Part shown: positions 1-12,700 of the stretch, piece after piece
Layout of the letters: every line of letters begins with the position of its first letter
How positions within the stretch are numbered: position 1 is the first letter of the stretch
Assembly (NCBI GenBank): GCA_922989275.2
Contig: OV277861.1
Coordinates: 22,474,479-22,538,478, forward strand
DNA: 64,000 nt
Origin: Gari tellinella
Lineage: Eukaryota; Mollusca; Bivalvia; Cardiida; Psammobiidae
Reading direction: 5' to 3'
Program-made: the position numbers and the translations under genes
The notes under the pieces: generated by a model
Seen by the model: only the letters and a program-made list of their open reading frames with translations
The model's database searches: none
Told to the model about the DNA's origin: nothing

Positions 1-99
1 AATACCATTGTCCAATGTCAAACAGTTTTGATCCAGATCAGACGCCGCGTAACGCAAATGACAGTTTTAAAAGTCACGTCGGTAGACACATTAGGTTAA

Positions 100-200
100 C
101 TCTTTCCTCCCTTAATCTTTAAATGAACAATTCTAGTTTCCATTCACATGTACACTTTTTGCAAAGGACGCCAATATGCGGGACTAGGGTCCAAAGGGTT
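100..200. repeat. Family C MITE remnant
   Basis: Begins CTCTTTCCTCCC directly after a TTAA and keeps both outer parts of a family C element, but its hairpin core is gone. The bases before it (1-99) match 489-607, so the same older repeat is present twice near the window start, once without this insertion. Confidence 0.6.
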
Positions 201-206
201 ATTTTA

Positions 207-450
207 ACACATTCAACCCTAGCGACGAGTATACTCGTCATTTACAAACAGTGTACCTGTGATGATTACACTTGTCCTATGCAAACAGTCGTAGACCCTG
301 ATCAGAGGATTCATTAAGGAGCCCTTTGATCAGGGTTTACGCTGTTTGTCATTTTGAGATATATAGTTAAAGTCAACCCTAAATAGTCAAAAATGGACTA
401 GGCTTACTTTGCAATTGGAATTGTCCATTAAATTTTCAGGGGTGAATGGC
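207..450. repeat. Family C MITE (TTAA flanks)
   Basis: TTAA lies on both sides (203-206 and 451-454). It starts CATTCAACCCTAGCGACGAG after two bases and carries a core hairpin with arms around GTAGACCCTGATCAGAG and a TTAAGGAGCCC tip. Confidence 0.7.
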
Positions 451-502
451 TTAATTGAAATTTATGCATTATTTAAACAAAAGAAACCTAAATACCAGTG
501 CA

Positions 503-566
503 AAACAGTTTTGATCCAGATCAGACGCCGCGTTTCGCGGCGTCTGATTTGGATCAAAACTGTTTG
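503..566. repeat. Core hairpin, solo
   Basis: Near-perfect palindrome: AAACAGTTTTGATCCAGATC on the left arm, GCG TTT CGC at the tip, and the complement on the right. It lies just beyond the stop codon of the coiled-coil gene. Confidence 0.8.
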
Positions 567-619
567 CAAATGACAGTCAGGTTGCATCGGTAGACACATT
601 AGGTTAAAATAAAATGGCG

Positions 620-737
620 TCATGTTACTGCAGTGACGTACGAGTCTTTCCTCTCTATGAGCAGTTTGTGGTTAGCCTCCTGTTGCAGCAATTTCTTCTC
701 CTTCTGTGAAATCTTCTCGAAGGCATCATGACATTTC
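620..737 (-). CDS. Coiled-coil gene last exon
   Basis: After acceptor TTATTGCAG|G the frame reads KCHDAFEKISQKEKKLLQQE, then a Lys/Arg-containing tail ending YVTAVT and TGA at 622-620. No polyadenylation signal was found in the 180 bp after the stop, which is MITE-derived. A cryptic donor before the stop cannot be excluded. Confidence 0.62.
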
Positions 738-3700
738 CTGCAATAAGCGCCCTTAACCCCATGAACATTATAAAATCATCTACATCAAAACGGTTATCTT
801 CTATTCTAACACACCTCGCACACGCCCCTATATAAACAAAGAAGGGACGTATCTGTGTTTAAATTCTCAATAAAACACACACGCGCTGTAACGTCTTAAC
901 GTGAGGTCACATCGTTTCGGAAACGCGTACGCCAAGAAATATAGCGCCGTTGCGTCGGTGCAAATTGTGGTTAACCTGGTTAAATTGAAGTGTTAGAATC
1001 GAAATAATAAATTAATACCAGTGTTTTATCGTGCAATAAAACACGAGTAGTCGTTAAGATGCTGGAAATTAAATCACTCGACCTTCGGCCTCGTGATTTA
1101 ATTACTACGCATCTCAACTCCTACCCGTGTTTTATTGCCACGATAAAACACTGGTATAACTTTATTATCTCACTGTCAATAGTGGCACATATATATGTGC
1201 CATTTGTAAACTTTGTATTAGTGAAGACTATGTACACTTTTCCTATGCAATGTATGCCCTGTTCAGAGGGTACCTCAAGTAGGCCTCTGATCAGGGTCCG
1301 CACTGTTTGTAAATATGCAATATATTGTAATACTCAACCATAAATAGTCAAATATGCACTTGTCTTAACTGGGAACTATAATTGTACATTTTAAGTTTTA
1401 TGGTACATCATAATGTTTTATTGTGAAATATATACATATAAAGGGTGTTTGTTTTGGAAATATGTTCTTCTTCTAGACTCTAGGTTATATAATTGCTTCT
1501 ATTATACTTTAGAGAGACAAACACAATTAGTATACAGTGCTAGCGTATATAAGCATACAACATTATATTTTGCATTGCAATATATGAATCAATGAATGAG
1601 TACGAAGAAAATATTAACAGAGAGAAAGAAACAGTTAATGTATTTTATATGCAGCACTTTATGTGTTAAAATATATTTTTCTACAATAAGCAAATAAAGC
1701 AAAATAGGAACACTACCTCAGTTTTATGTATTCAAGAACTGTTATATACAGTAAAACCTCTATAACGGCCACTAAAGCTAATGCTAATTGATTGTATAAA
1801 AGACAGATGACAGCTTAAAGTAAGGTAACAGTAAATTGAAAGCTCCTGAAGGAGCTTTCCCACTTACGGTCACCTAACTTTAGGCAGTCATCTGTATTAA
1901 ACACTTAACCCTTAGCCTGCCACTCACGACTATAGCTCCATATGCAAACAGCTTGGATCCGGATGAGACGCCGAGTAACTCGGCGTCTCATCCGGATCCA
2001 AGCTGTTTGACACTCGGACAACATTTTCAGCAATTTTGAGCAACTTTGAAGCACTTTGAAACTTGAAGCAGACGAGAAATATAGCAGACGACAATTTATT
2101 TGGCGGGCTAAGGGTTAATAGTTAAATGAATTTAGTTGTCATAACAGAAGGGTTTTACTGTACAGTTGAGAAGACCTTAATTTTCCAATTTAAACGAAAC
2201 TAGAAGCAAACACAGTGCATGGAATTTAGACAAAGACAACATTTTGAAATTGTTAGCACTAGTTTTAATCTCAAAAGCAAATACTTTAGAACTTAGTACA
2301 TTTAATATGGATTACCTACACACTGATTTGTTGTCTAAACAGAGAAAATCTGCATTACACAAAGGAGATTGACAGATAATTAGTTTTTTAAATGAGAAGA
2401 AAAAGCGTCTTTCTGATAACATTACGAATAATTACGTTCAATAACTTCAACTGATACACGGTCGGTTACATACAAATGTACATACATTTCAAGGTTGTCC
2501 TTTGCTTGCTTAGTCCGCGCATGGGCACTGGAAAACAACAGCAAACATATTTGAAAATTAGACTTCACTTGACTCTCCATACAGATGGGATCAGATATCA
2601 ATATTTATTCAGTCAAGTATAAACGCCACAGAGGGCTATTGTGAAGCAGACGAAAAATTACAATACATGTAAAAGATTTGAAACTGGAAACTTTATAATT
2701 TAGTTAAACGCCTATTTTTACAAATCATGCATACAATGGCGTTGTACATCGAGATAGAATCAAAGCAGTTAAAAAACCAAACAAATAATTATAAAATAAA
2801 AAAAAAAGTAAAAAATAAATAAAATGATGATAATAAAAGATATGAGGCACACGTACGCTACCTCAGCAAATACTTACTTATGCTTTATTTCTTATGGTTC
2901 ACATATTTTTTTCTTTTTTTTTTTTAAAAAAGTATATTCCCCCTGTTTGCTTTCGATATGCACCGCTAGAATTTACTTGAATAGGATTTCGCTGTTTTGT
3001 ACACTTACTAAAGGCCGATTATTTTCACCTGGCAGGGCGGAGCTAACCTTTGGCGAAGATAAACTAATTTGATTTTGATTTTAGGGATACTAGGTGTAGT
3101 TCCGTATTATATCGTTACTTTCAACATTGAGAAACACAATTTATGCGTGCATCCATATCCATGTGAAAAGGTAGGTACAGTAATCCCTTTCTACAAAAAC
3201 ACCTAACGGGAGACAAAGATTGCGTGTGTTGTTCGGAGGGAGTTGTTATAGGGAGAGAAATTAAGACTTGGTTTACTTTTGCAAACAGCTTGAATCCATA
3301 CCAGACGCCACGTAACGCGGCGTCTGATCTGGATTCAAGCTGTTTGTCATTCTTCATTATATTCCTTCTGTCCACTAATATGTAACGTTGAGAAAAACGG
3401 CAGACGACAACGGTAAATGCCGATAATAAAGAGCGTGCTGCCGTCACCAAAGTTGAAATGCAAGGGTCCGCATCGAAACTCCGCCCTGTCAGGTCAATAA
3501 AATAGTTCTATACCATATTTGAAGCTTTTCTACAAAACATAAACAACATACTTACTCTTTTTCCTCCTTTAACTTTTGTTCAGACTCTTTACTGAAAAAG
3601 AATTAATACAAAAATGCCTGATTGCATCTTAGATTTGCAATATAGATAAGCACGCGCCAAATACCCATTATTTGAATATGTAGAATGCACCTAATTTCAG

Positions 3701-6700
3701 AGTCAAACTTGACAATACCTGTGATACTGATTTATGATGATGATACCGTATCTCTCTGCATTTTGCAACTAGAATCCGGGACCACAATGGAAATAAATAA
3801 TAAGACTTAGTAATAACTATTTTCCATTTTGTGTGTGATACTTGGTATCTAGTGAAATTACACGGCTGTTTTATGTTTCCTTAATTATGTTTTGCCATGG
3901 TATGTACACTTATTTCCGAAATAAATCTATCTATCAATAAGTGGAGTACCTGAAAGTAAGTGATTGGCTATGGCAATATTCAAAGTGACATAGAAATCTC
4001 TTGTAAATGGTTTTTGGGTAACGTTTAGTTTTCAAATATCTTACGTCTGAAAAAAATACTAACAATACCACTTTTTGGAATGGCCATTAAACAACATTTC
4101 AATTGTCATCTTACGTTTTATTTATATATAATATTAATATATAAACTGCTCTTTTGTAATAGTTCGACCTCTAAGGGCCTTTTTCAAAGAAAAAAGCCCT
4201 TAGAGGTCGAACTATTACAAAAGAGCAGTTTATATATGAATACTATTTTAATTCCCTATCTGGAATACTGTCAAAAATATTGTGTTATATATAATAATAA
4301 CACGAAATTAGAAGATGCAGTCAACATTGTCAGCTTCAAACAAATAATACTTTTCGCTTCACCGATCTGTTGTTGTAATATGATGAGTAATGTTATGATA
4401 TTAACATATGAAGAAAAGGGATAATAATGTATTTATTACTTCAAAATCGTATGTTCCTAGAAGGCAGTCAGTATTTTGTTTCAAATGACATCATATAAAC
4501 GTATAATTATTTAAATCCGAAAAAAGATAATTTCATTGAACAGAATTTGTCCAAATTGTTGAATAATAAATGCACAACCAAAAATAACTACAACCGATAA
4601 CATTATACAATTCCGTACTGAGTGTACATTGGTAGTTCGCTATCTAACACTCTTAGATATTTACACCATTGGCCCTTTCCCCAATAGTTTATATTTAGTT
4701 TTAAAGGCAGGCGTTGCTGAAAGCGAACTGAGGTTAAGTAGAAATCATATGAAGACGCTTTCGGCTTTACTGTCAGCATGCTTTAAGCATCTATATGCTG
4801 GGAGAACGTTAATATGGCTCTTCATCAGAACATTGTAGAGTATGAAAAATTCGAATTTTTTGAAGAATAAAGACGTCAACAACGGTTTCTATTGGGGAAA
4901 TAGTTTACCCTTCCCAACAATCACGTCAATTTATAACCAGCCACCGGTGCGAATATAACCTTTTTCTTGCATGCATTCTTTCCATGTCATGTATTTCCTG
5001 TTTCAGCTGCCGTGTATCCACTTGACTGGATTGTTTATTATTCTGGGTCTTAGACAAACTAGCTACTAAGACCGTGAGCGACTCACTAAAAATAAATTTG
5101 ACGTGTTGCAAACGAAGATGAATAATAGGAAGGAAAAGCATGAGGGTGACAGTAAGACAAAGAAAAGAAAGAGCAGTGGTGAGGAGAGGAAGAAGAAGTC
5201 ATAGAAGAAGATAAAATTGAGGAAGAAAAGTTATACAATGTTTAAGAAATCAGAAGATTTTTTAACGCTAAAACTATTCCTTCCAGAGCAAACAGTTTTG
5301 AACCAGATCATGTGGCCGGCGTCTGACCAGGCTCCAAACTGTTTGGCATTCAGATTAATATAAATATTTATAATTGTCAACAAGTTGTCATTTGCTACAT
5401 TTGACTGCAAAGAGAGAGAAGTCAGAGGGCACATGACATCTCAGTTTTAAATGTTTTTGTGCAACAAAAGTTACATTGGCCACTCATTAAAAGCGTTTAG
5501 AAGAAACAGGTGTTGAAAATTCTAAATATATTACAATTCAGTACACTAAAGAGATTGTGAGGAAAATAAGTGTTGAGTAAAGAGATAGTGCAGCTTACCA
5601 TTCTTTCTGTAATCTGCTTAACTCATTATCCCTGTCAGATTCTGATACTCGACCATCAACACTGTTGGAAAGAAATACATACATGCTCAAGTACTGATGG
5701 ATTTGTTATCATTCCATATTATAACGGTTCAGAACTAAATGAACATAGATTTCTTCTGTTAATGCCCGTACATGTACATATCAACACTTGGTACCATATG
5801 AACCTGTACTCCAACAGATCAAATAAGGATTTGTACTTGTACGAATTTAAATTGTGCTAGCACAAATTAAAATCGGGATTTGTATCGGTACATGTTCTAA
5901 GTCCGATGTGTACCGATACAATATAAATTTGTACACGATTCTTAATTGTACCATGACATTCACATGTAGATGTAACTGAATTTATATCATGGACTTTTAA
6001 TTTCCAAGTGTTTGTTATATTATTTCACGATTGTCTTACTTTCCTGAAAATAACTTTTCGTTTAAGACACTGTTAAATATATGTATAAATAGATCAGCAA
6101 CATGCGTTATAAGCGAGAAACAAATAAGAAAGTTATATAAATATATACATGTATGATAAAAATACATGCGTCCCCAAATTTCGTTTTTAAGCGTCAATTT
6201 TGAAAGTAGGCCTAAGGATATAAAGAGTTTGATTGGAGTCTGAGATCGTTAACATGTTCACGCATGTTCCAACAATCAAAGGCGATCTGTTTTCTTAACA
6301 ATAGTGGTGATAATGGCAAGATAATAGGATGGAGAAACACACACAACGTTCCAAAATGTAGAAAATAAAGTAAAAACGCGATACTTTGAACTCGTGTTAG
6401 ATCAAACATACTCGTATTTCATTAGCCACGTTTTAACTTTGAACTACGGGTATGTTCGACCTGAACGAGATCAAGGTATCGAAATTAAACTTATGAAATA
6501 CTGGTTAGTTCATTTTAAGCGAGTTCGAAGTATCGAGTGTCGACTTAATATCCTTTTGAATAGTCACATGACACTTATCTGAGTGGCAATTAGTTTGAAA
6601 GCCTAGTCCGACTCTGGGTTTCCCGGTTTGGGCTCCAAAATGTTTGCAATGAAAATCATTGTTTTGGTACAAGCGCATTTATCGGCAAAGACTAATAGTC

Positions 6701-9700
6701 TGCCTACGGATCGAAAATAAGGCTCTGGAAAATGGGTCTCATGGCATGTCGTGTAGACGGGCAACATCCACTTGATTTATATTCAGCATATGTATACGAA
6801 CAATTCTAGGGGGGATGTAAAGTTCTAAGGCGCGTATTAAGGTCAGAAATAGGTCAAAGGTCATTGGGTGCAGATTTTTGCATACCATAATATAAACCTA
6901 ACTTTATTTACATTTCAAATATATCAAATGAACTATTACTGGTTACAATTAGTTCATAAATGTCTGTACTTGCTAAATATTATCAAAAAAGGAAAATATT
7001 ACTGTCAATGTCCTTTTCCAGGGGCAATAACTCTGATTTTCCTCATTCTTTTTTATATTTTTTATAGTTATTCTTTCGTTATTTTTGTCTGTGTTCTTAT
7101 AACATCAAATTATTTTTATGTTTCTTTACACCTTTGACATAAAGTAACAATTCTAAATGCAAATGGAAGTAAATATTACAGCCAATGCCCTTTTCCAGGG
7201 GCAATAACTCTGATTTTTCTCTTTCTATTTTATTTTTTATGGGAATTTGTTTTCGTTATTTTTTGACTGTTTTCTTATAACATCAAACTTTTGTATGTTT
7301 CTTTACACCTTTGACATAAAGCAACGATTAAATATGCAAATAAAAGTAAAAATTACAGTCAATGCTCTATTCCAGGAGCAATAACTCTGTTTTTTCTGTT
7401 CCATATCTCCTTGTAATAGGAATTATGATAATGAATTGTTATGCTATTTGCAATTACTCATAGATAACCTAAAAAACTTTAAGTTATTGAATGTATAATT
7501 GGTCGAAAAATCTAGAAATAGAATTTTCGTGACAGAAAAAAAATTATAAGTCACAAACAAGGGCGATAACTCTTAAAATAAGCCAGTAAATCACGTATTC
7601 TGTTCATTTCTGCTATAATAGCTGGGCACATTAGAGAAAAAATCATAAACTTGATATACAATCATCAAAGTAGGTTTACATAATATACTGATATGGCCTT
7701 TCTTTCAACAAAAAGCCCTTTTGCACCGTAAACATTCAAAATGGCCGCCATTTTTCAAGATGGCCGCCATTTTCGGTTCTCATATACCATTTCTCTTCTA
7801 ACATTTGACATGTATGACCAAATTTTATACTTTTGGTGTTGAAATATATGTTTTTAAGCATTGGCAAGGTAATCAAGAAAATTTTAAATTGATTTCAAGC
7901 TTACTTTAATGCATAATGACCAATGTTTGAAAAAGAAACGTGTTTGCTTTAAGATGACCTTTACCTTTTGCACTAATGATTAATTTCGTTTCTTAAATTT
8001 TCTCATACATGACCATTAGTCAAACTTTCGGAGTCAAAGGTAGTGTTAAAAATCACTAATTTTGTGATTGTATATTTATTAAAGAACTTGTTTAATTGGG
8101 TATTGACTTACTTTTGGCAAATACATATACATTATATATATGGTTTATGAATAGTAAAGTAGTAAATCCTGTTTGTTGTTGTATTATTGCTTATGATGTG
8201 TGTATATATTCATTGTCATATTCACAAATCTATTAATCTGAACAAAAGCGGCAACATCGAAAATACAGGCATCTGTCACTGCAACCTTTTTTTTTTTAGC
8301 GCATACGCTTAATCTTCGAAACTATATGTATTTCTATATCTAATAAATAGCAGCCTAGTCTAATGTATCAGCAATATATTTCCTTCATTCACACTCTACT
8401 GGACACTTATATTATTTTGCGTAATGCCACAAAACACAAGCTATTTAGTATGCAAATAATTTCGTGTGTTTAAACAAAGCTGCTTGGCTTGTAGGAATTG
8501 CGAAGTAAGGTTTTTTCCACTATCAGGCAAACACGTCCAGTCCAACACAATAATTGCATTAAATACAACTTATCTAATGGCTTGTCATACATAGCAATCG
8601 CAATGTTTTCAAGACTTTACTGTTTCTACATTTTAACTAATAGTAAATAAACAATAAATTGTAAATGTAAAATATTTTCCATGAAATGCATTCGATGTGG
8701 TCCATGCAGCCTTTTCTCTTTCCATATGAAAACCATCTAATACGAATTAACAGATCACGAAATATAATGCGTTGATTGTGTATGTTCAGATCTCACAGGG
8801 TCAATTAACAAAAATATTAACTTCATTACGGGAAACCAGCTCAAGTTTGATTGTTGTACAAAGGAAACCAACTCTTTCTGTATACCAAGATCTTTTAGCA
8901 AAGGTATTTCTAAGCCCTTGCTGCACTGGGCGGTTTGTTAGATGTATTTTGTATTTCGACAAGTGAAAAATCGAAATCGCATCCAATGCTGTAGACCAAT
9001 TTGTTGAGACAGCGTTAAAGGATGCTGAAACAAAAGACATGAGCCATCTTTTGTTGGACGCGATGTGATTGCGGAACACTCTCATTGGTTTAGGACTTTA
9101 CAAATTATTGATTCAAGGAGCGTAACACCGACTATTTGCTCCACCCAAAAAACAAAGTCAAAGACATTAGCAAGTATTTATAGAGACACGAGATCAGACA
9201 AGCAACAAGTATCGAAACAGATAAGACCTGACCTTATTAAAGCTCGAGAAAGATCTCAAGGATGTCAGACATTCGGAGAGTATGCTCAACAATTTGTTCA
9301 GTCGGTATATTCCCGTTTCACAGGCACACCTACTCGCATTGATGTCACATTTGATACCTTGGGGCAGGTCTATCAAAGCTGCCACTGGAAAAAATCACAG
9401 GTCCAGAAGACCCACTACCTGGACCCACTACCGCATGTCAGAGAGCCATACCTTGTGCTCGACGAGAAGTAGAAATACATGTACATTGCCGAGTTTCTAT
9501 CATCTGAATGACACATTATTACCACAAGGGTTGCTTGTTGTAGCAGATGGAACGTTCGTAGGCGTTATAAATGCAAAGTCATATAGCTTCCATGCTGATA
9601 AGTTGTCGGTCGATAATAAAGAAGCTGACAATAGAATGAAATTCCATGCTAAGGATGCTGTTGCAAGCGGGTTTGATCGTCTGGTTGTTATATGCAGGGA

Positions 9701-12700
9701 CACAGACGTAATACTGTTGATGCTTTGTAGGAAATGACGTGTTAATATGGATGTTATCCGGTACAGCAAAGCAAAGGGGATGATTCCTTGTTAACAAAAT
9801 ATATGAGGCACTCAATGTCGACAAAACATCATAGGTTTCCATACCTTAACTGGTATATAGACACTTGCTGGTATAGGCAACTCATGAAAGTCAAGACAGC
9901 CTTGGACCCCATACACACACACTAATTATGTATCACCCCCAATTGGATAAGAAATCCCTCTATCCCAATGGCATACATGCAACTCGCGTCTTGCTATTGC
10001 AAGACAAAGTGCAGCTCGGCAAAATGTGCTTGCTATAAAAGCCAACAAGTATGCATGTATGAATGTGGTTGTGAGGCAACACACTGTGTAACTCAGATTA
10101 ATTGGTAGCATGCGTCTTTATAAGAATCCCCACATTCTCACTTTTGCTAGACGCGTCATTGTAAACTGAATGTATGTAGATCGATGATCTGATTGTTTCA
10201 TATCGAAGCATAATGCATGTCTTAGTACATCCAATTGGTGATGAAAGTTCTGTAAAGTTATTCGCAAGTTTGGTCAAATGATACCACGAGTGTATGGTTT
10301 GTGATTGTTCTTCTTCGTTCAAATATCTCTAAAAGGATATTGATATTGTAAATGTTCATTTGTAATACTGTACGTTAAAGTATGTGAATAATTATACAGA
10401 ATGTTTACATCTAATTCATTTGGTATGTGTTAAAATTACACGTATACAGGCTGTAAAGCACAACTTCCCGTCACAAAATTGTAAATACACCATGTTTTAG
10501 CCAGATACATAGTAATAACCCTTGGATTTGTCACAAAACCAACGATAACATTTTATAGAAATTCGAACCTAACATAGTCATCCATTATGTATGTTCATGT
10601 CAATACAGTGTTCCTAAGAAAGTAATACTTAATATAATGATACTTTCCCCAAAGTGAATTTAAGAGAAACTCATTTGGCATCGCACACAATCCAATCTTT
10701 TGGCTTTTTTATATATCGGGGTTGTCTGTATGTATACCCTAAAACGTATATTTCAGTGATGAATTTCCATAGTGATTTACTGCTTCATGTCAATGATGTT
10801 TATATACATGTACATAAAGTAGTTTGATTTTATAAGGAAAACAGACGATAAATAATAAACAAACAAGAAAGAACAATGATTGTAAGATTACATTTGATTT
10901 GATTATTTAATTGCTGTTTTTATTAAAATGTACTAGGTAAACCCAAACAAATTCGATATTATAAGAAAACAGTCAAAAATAACGCAAACAATTCTCATAA
11001 ATAATTGTTTAATTTGACTCTTTTTAAAAATGATTTTACAAACTTACTATAACAATTTTATAATCTTGGTAATTATATTGAAAGAATTTCCATGTTTCCA
11101 TGCATCTCAATATTGTATCATTTTTATTGTGAATGTAGTTATTTGTCTTTCTCGCTTTGTAGGTACATTAATATAATTTCATGTGAGGCGCTTTTGAACG
11201 CACAACTCCTGTGTGAAAAGAGCGCTATATAAATCGGGTATAATAAAAATAATAATAATAATAATTAAATATAAAATAGGAATGGAAAAACAAGAGTTAT
11301 TGCCCCTGGAAAAGAGCACTGACAGTAATATAAACTTTTATGTGCATATTGAACTGCTCCTTTATGTCAAAAGTGTAAACAAACATAAAACATTATAAGA
11401 AAACAGTACAAAAAAACGAAAACTAATTCCCATTTAAAATTAAATATGGAACTGAAAGATCAGAGTTATTGCCCATGGAATAGAGCATTGACTATAATAT
11501 TTACTTTTATTTGCATATTGAACTGCTCCTTTGTGTCAAAAGTGTAAACAAACATAAACACATTATGAGAAAACAGTCAAAAAATAACGAAAACAAATTC
11601 CTATTAAAAAAGAGATATGGAACAGAAAAAAACAGAGTTATTGCCCCTGGAATAGAGCATTGACTGTAATTGTTACTTTTATTTGCATATTGAATCGTTG
11701 CTTTATGTCAAAGGTGTAAAGAAACATACAAAAGTTTGATGTTATAAGAAAACAGTCAAAAAATAACGAAAACAAATTCCCATAAAAAATAAAATAGAAA
11801 GAGAAAAAACAGAGTTATTGCCCCTGGACAAGGGCATTGGCTGTAATATTTACTTCCATTTGCATTTAGAATTGTTACTTTATGTCAAAGGTGTACAGAA
11901 ACATAAAAATAATTTGATGTGATAAGAACACAGACAAAAATAACGAAAAAATAACTATAAAAATATAAAAAAGAATGAGGAAAATCAGAGTTATTGCCCC
12001 TGGAAAAGGACATTGACAGTAATATTTTACTTTTTTGATAATATTTAGCAAGTACAGACATTTGTGAACTAATTGTAACCAATAACAGTTCATTTTATAT
12101 ATTTGAAATGTAAATAAAGTTAGGTTTATATTATGGTATGCAAAAAGCTGCACCCGTTGACCTTTGACCTCATTTCTGACCTTAATTTGAACTTTTCGAC
12201 TTTACATCCCCCCTAGAATTTCTAAGATATGTTCACTGAACACGAATCAGGTGGATGTAACCCGTCTACACGACATGCCATGAGGGGTCAAAAACGGTCA
12301 AAATGTTGGTAGACTATAATGTCTTATCCACTGTAGCTTTAAATTGTTCTCACCTTCTGTAGACACCGCTCTCTCCGGCCTCTGTCAGTTTTACTTGCAG
12401 TTTATCTATTTCTACATCACGTTCGTGCAGTATTTCAGACTGATGGGCAATTTCTTTGCTAGTAAAATACACAAGTAATTAACAATACAACCACACGTTT
12501 GTTAGGTAACAACTTACTCCCTTCCGTGACAAGCTAAATAACACTTACAGTTGCAACGGTTAGACGGGTTAGTACGTCATGGTAGACTCTGATCAGACGC
12601 CGCATAAAGCGTCGTCTGATCTATAATCAGAGTCTACACTGTTTGCCTATGTCCCATATATGGGATCGCGGCACAAATGGGTTAAAAGTTAAAAATCTTT

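Larger units (their letters stand above)
6680..12335. mobile_element. 5.65 kb DNA element with long terminal inverted repeats
   Basis: The outer regions are inverted copies: CATGGCATGTCGTGTAGACG at about 6750 is matched in reverse near 12270, with similarity running outward to ATAGTCTRCC near 6692 and 12320 and inward for roughly 850 bp per side. Each arm includes several tandem units of about 170 bp that carry a GGGCAATAACTCTGATTTT segment. A decayed protein gene (8772-9850) lies in the middle on the plus strand. No target duplication is evident, so exact ends are uncertain by about 15 bp. The element lies inside an intron of the coiled-coil gene. Superfamily not recognised. Confidence 0.72.

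Noticed and set aside
9926..10322. Minus-strand open frames of 61 and 74 codons
   Set aside because: Antisense to the tail of the decayed CRDTDV gene; no protein-like features.
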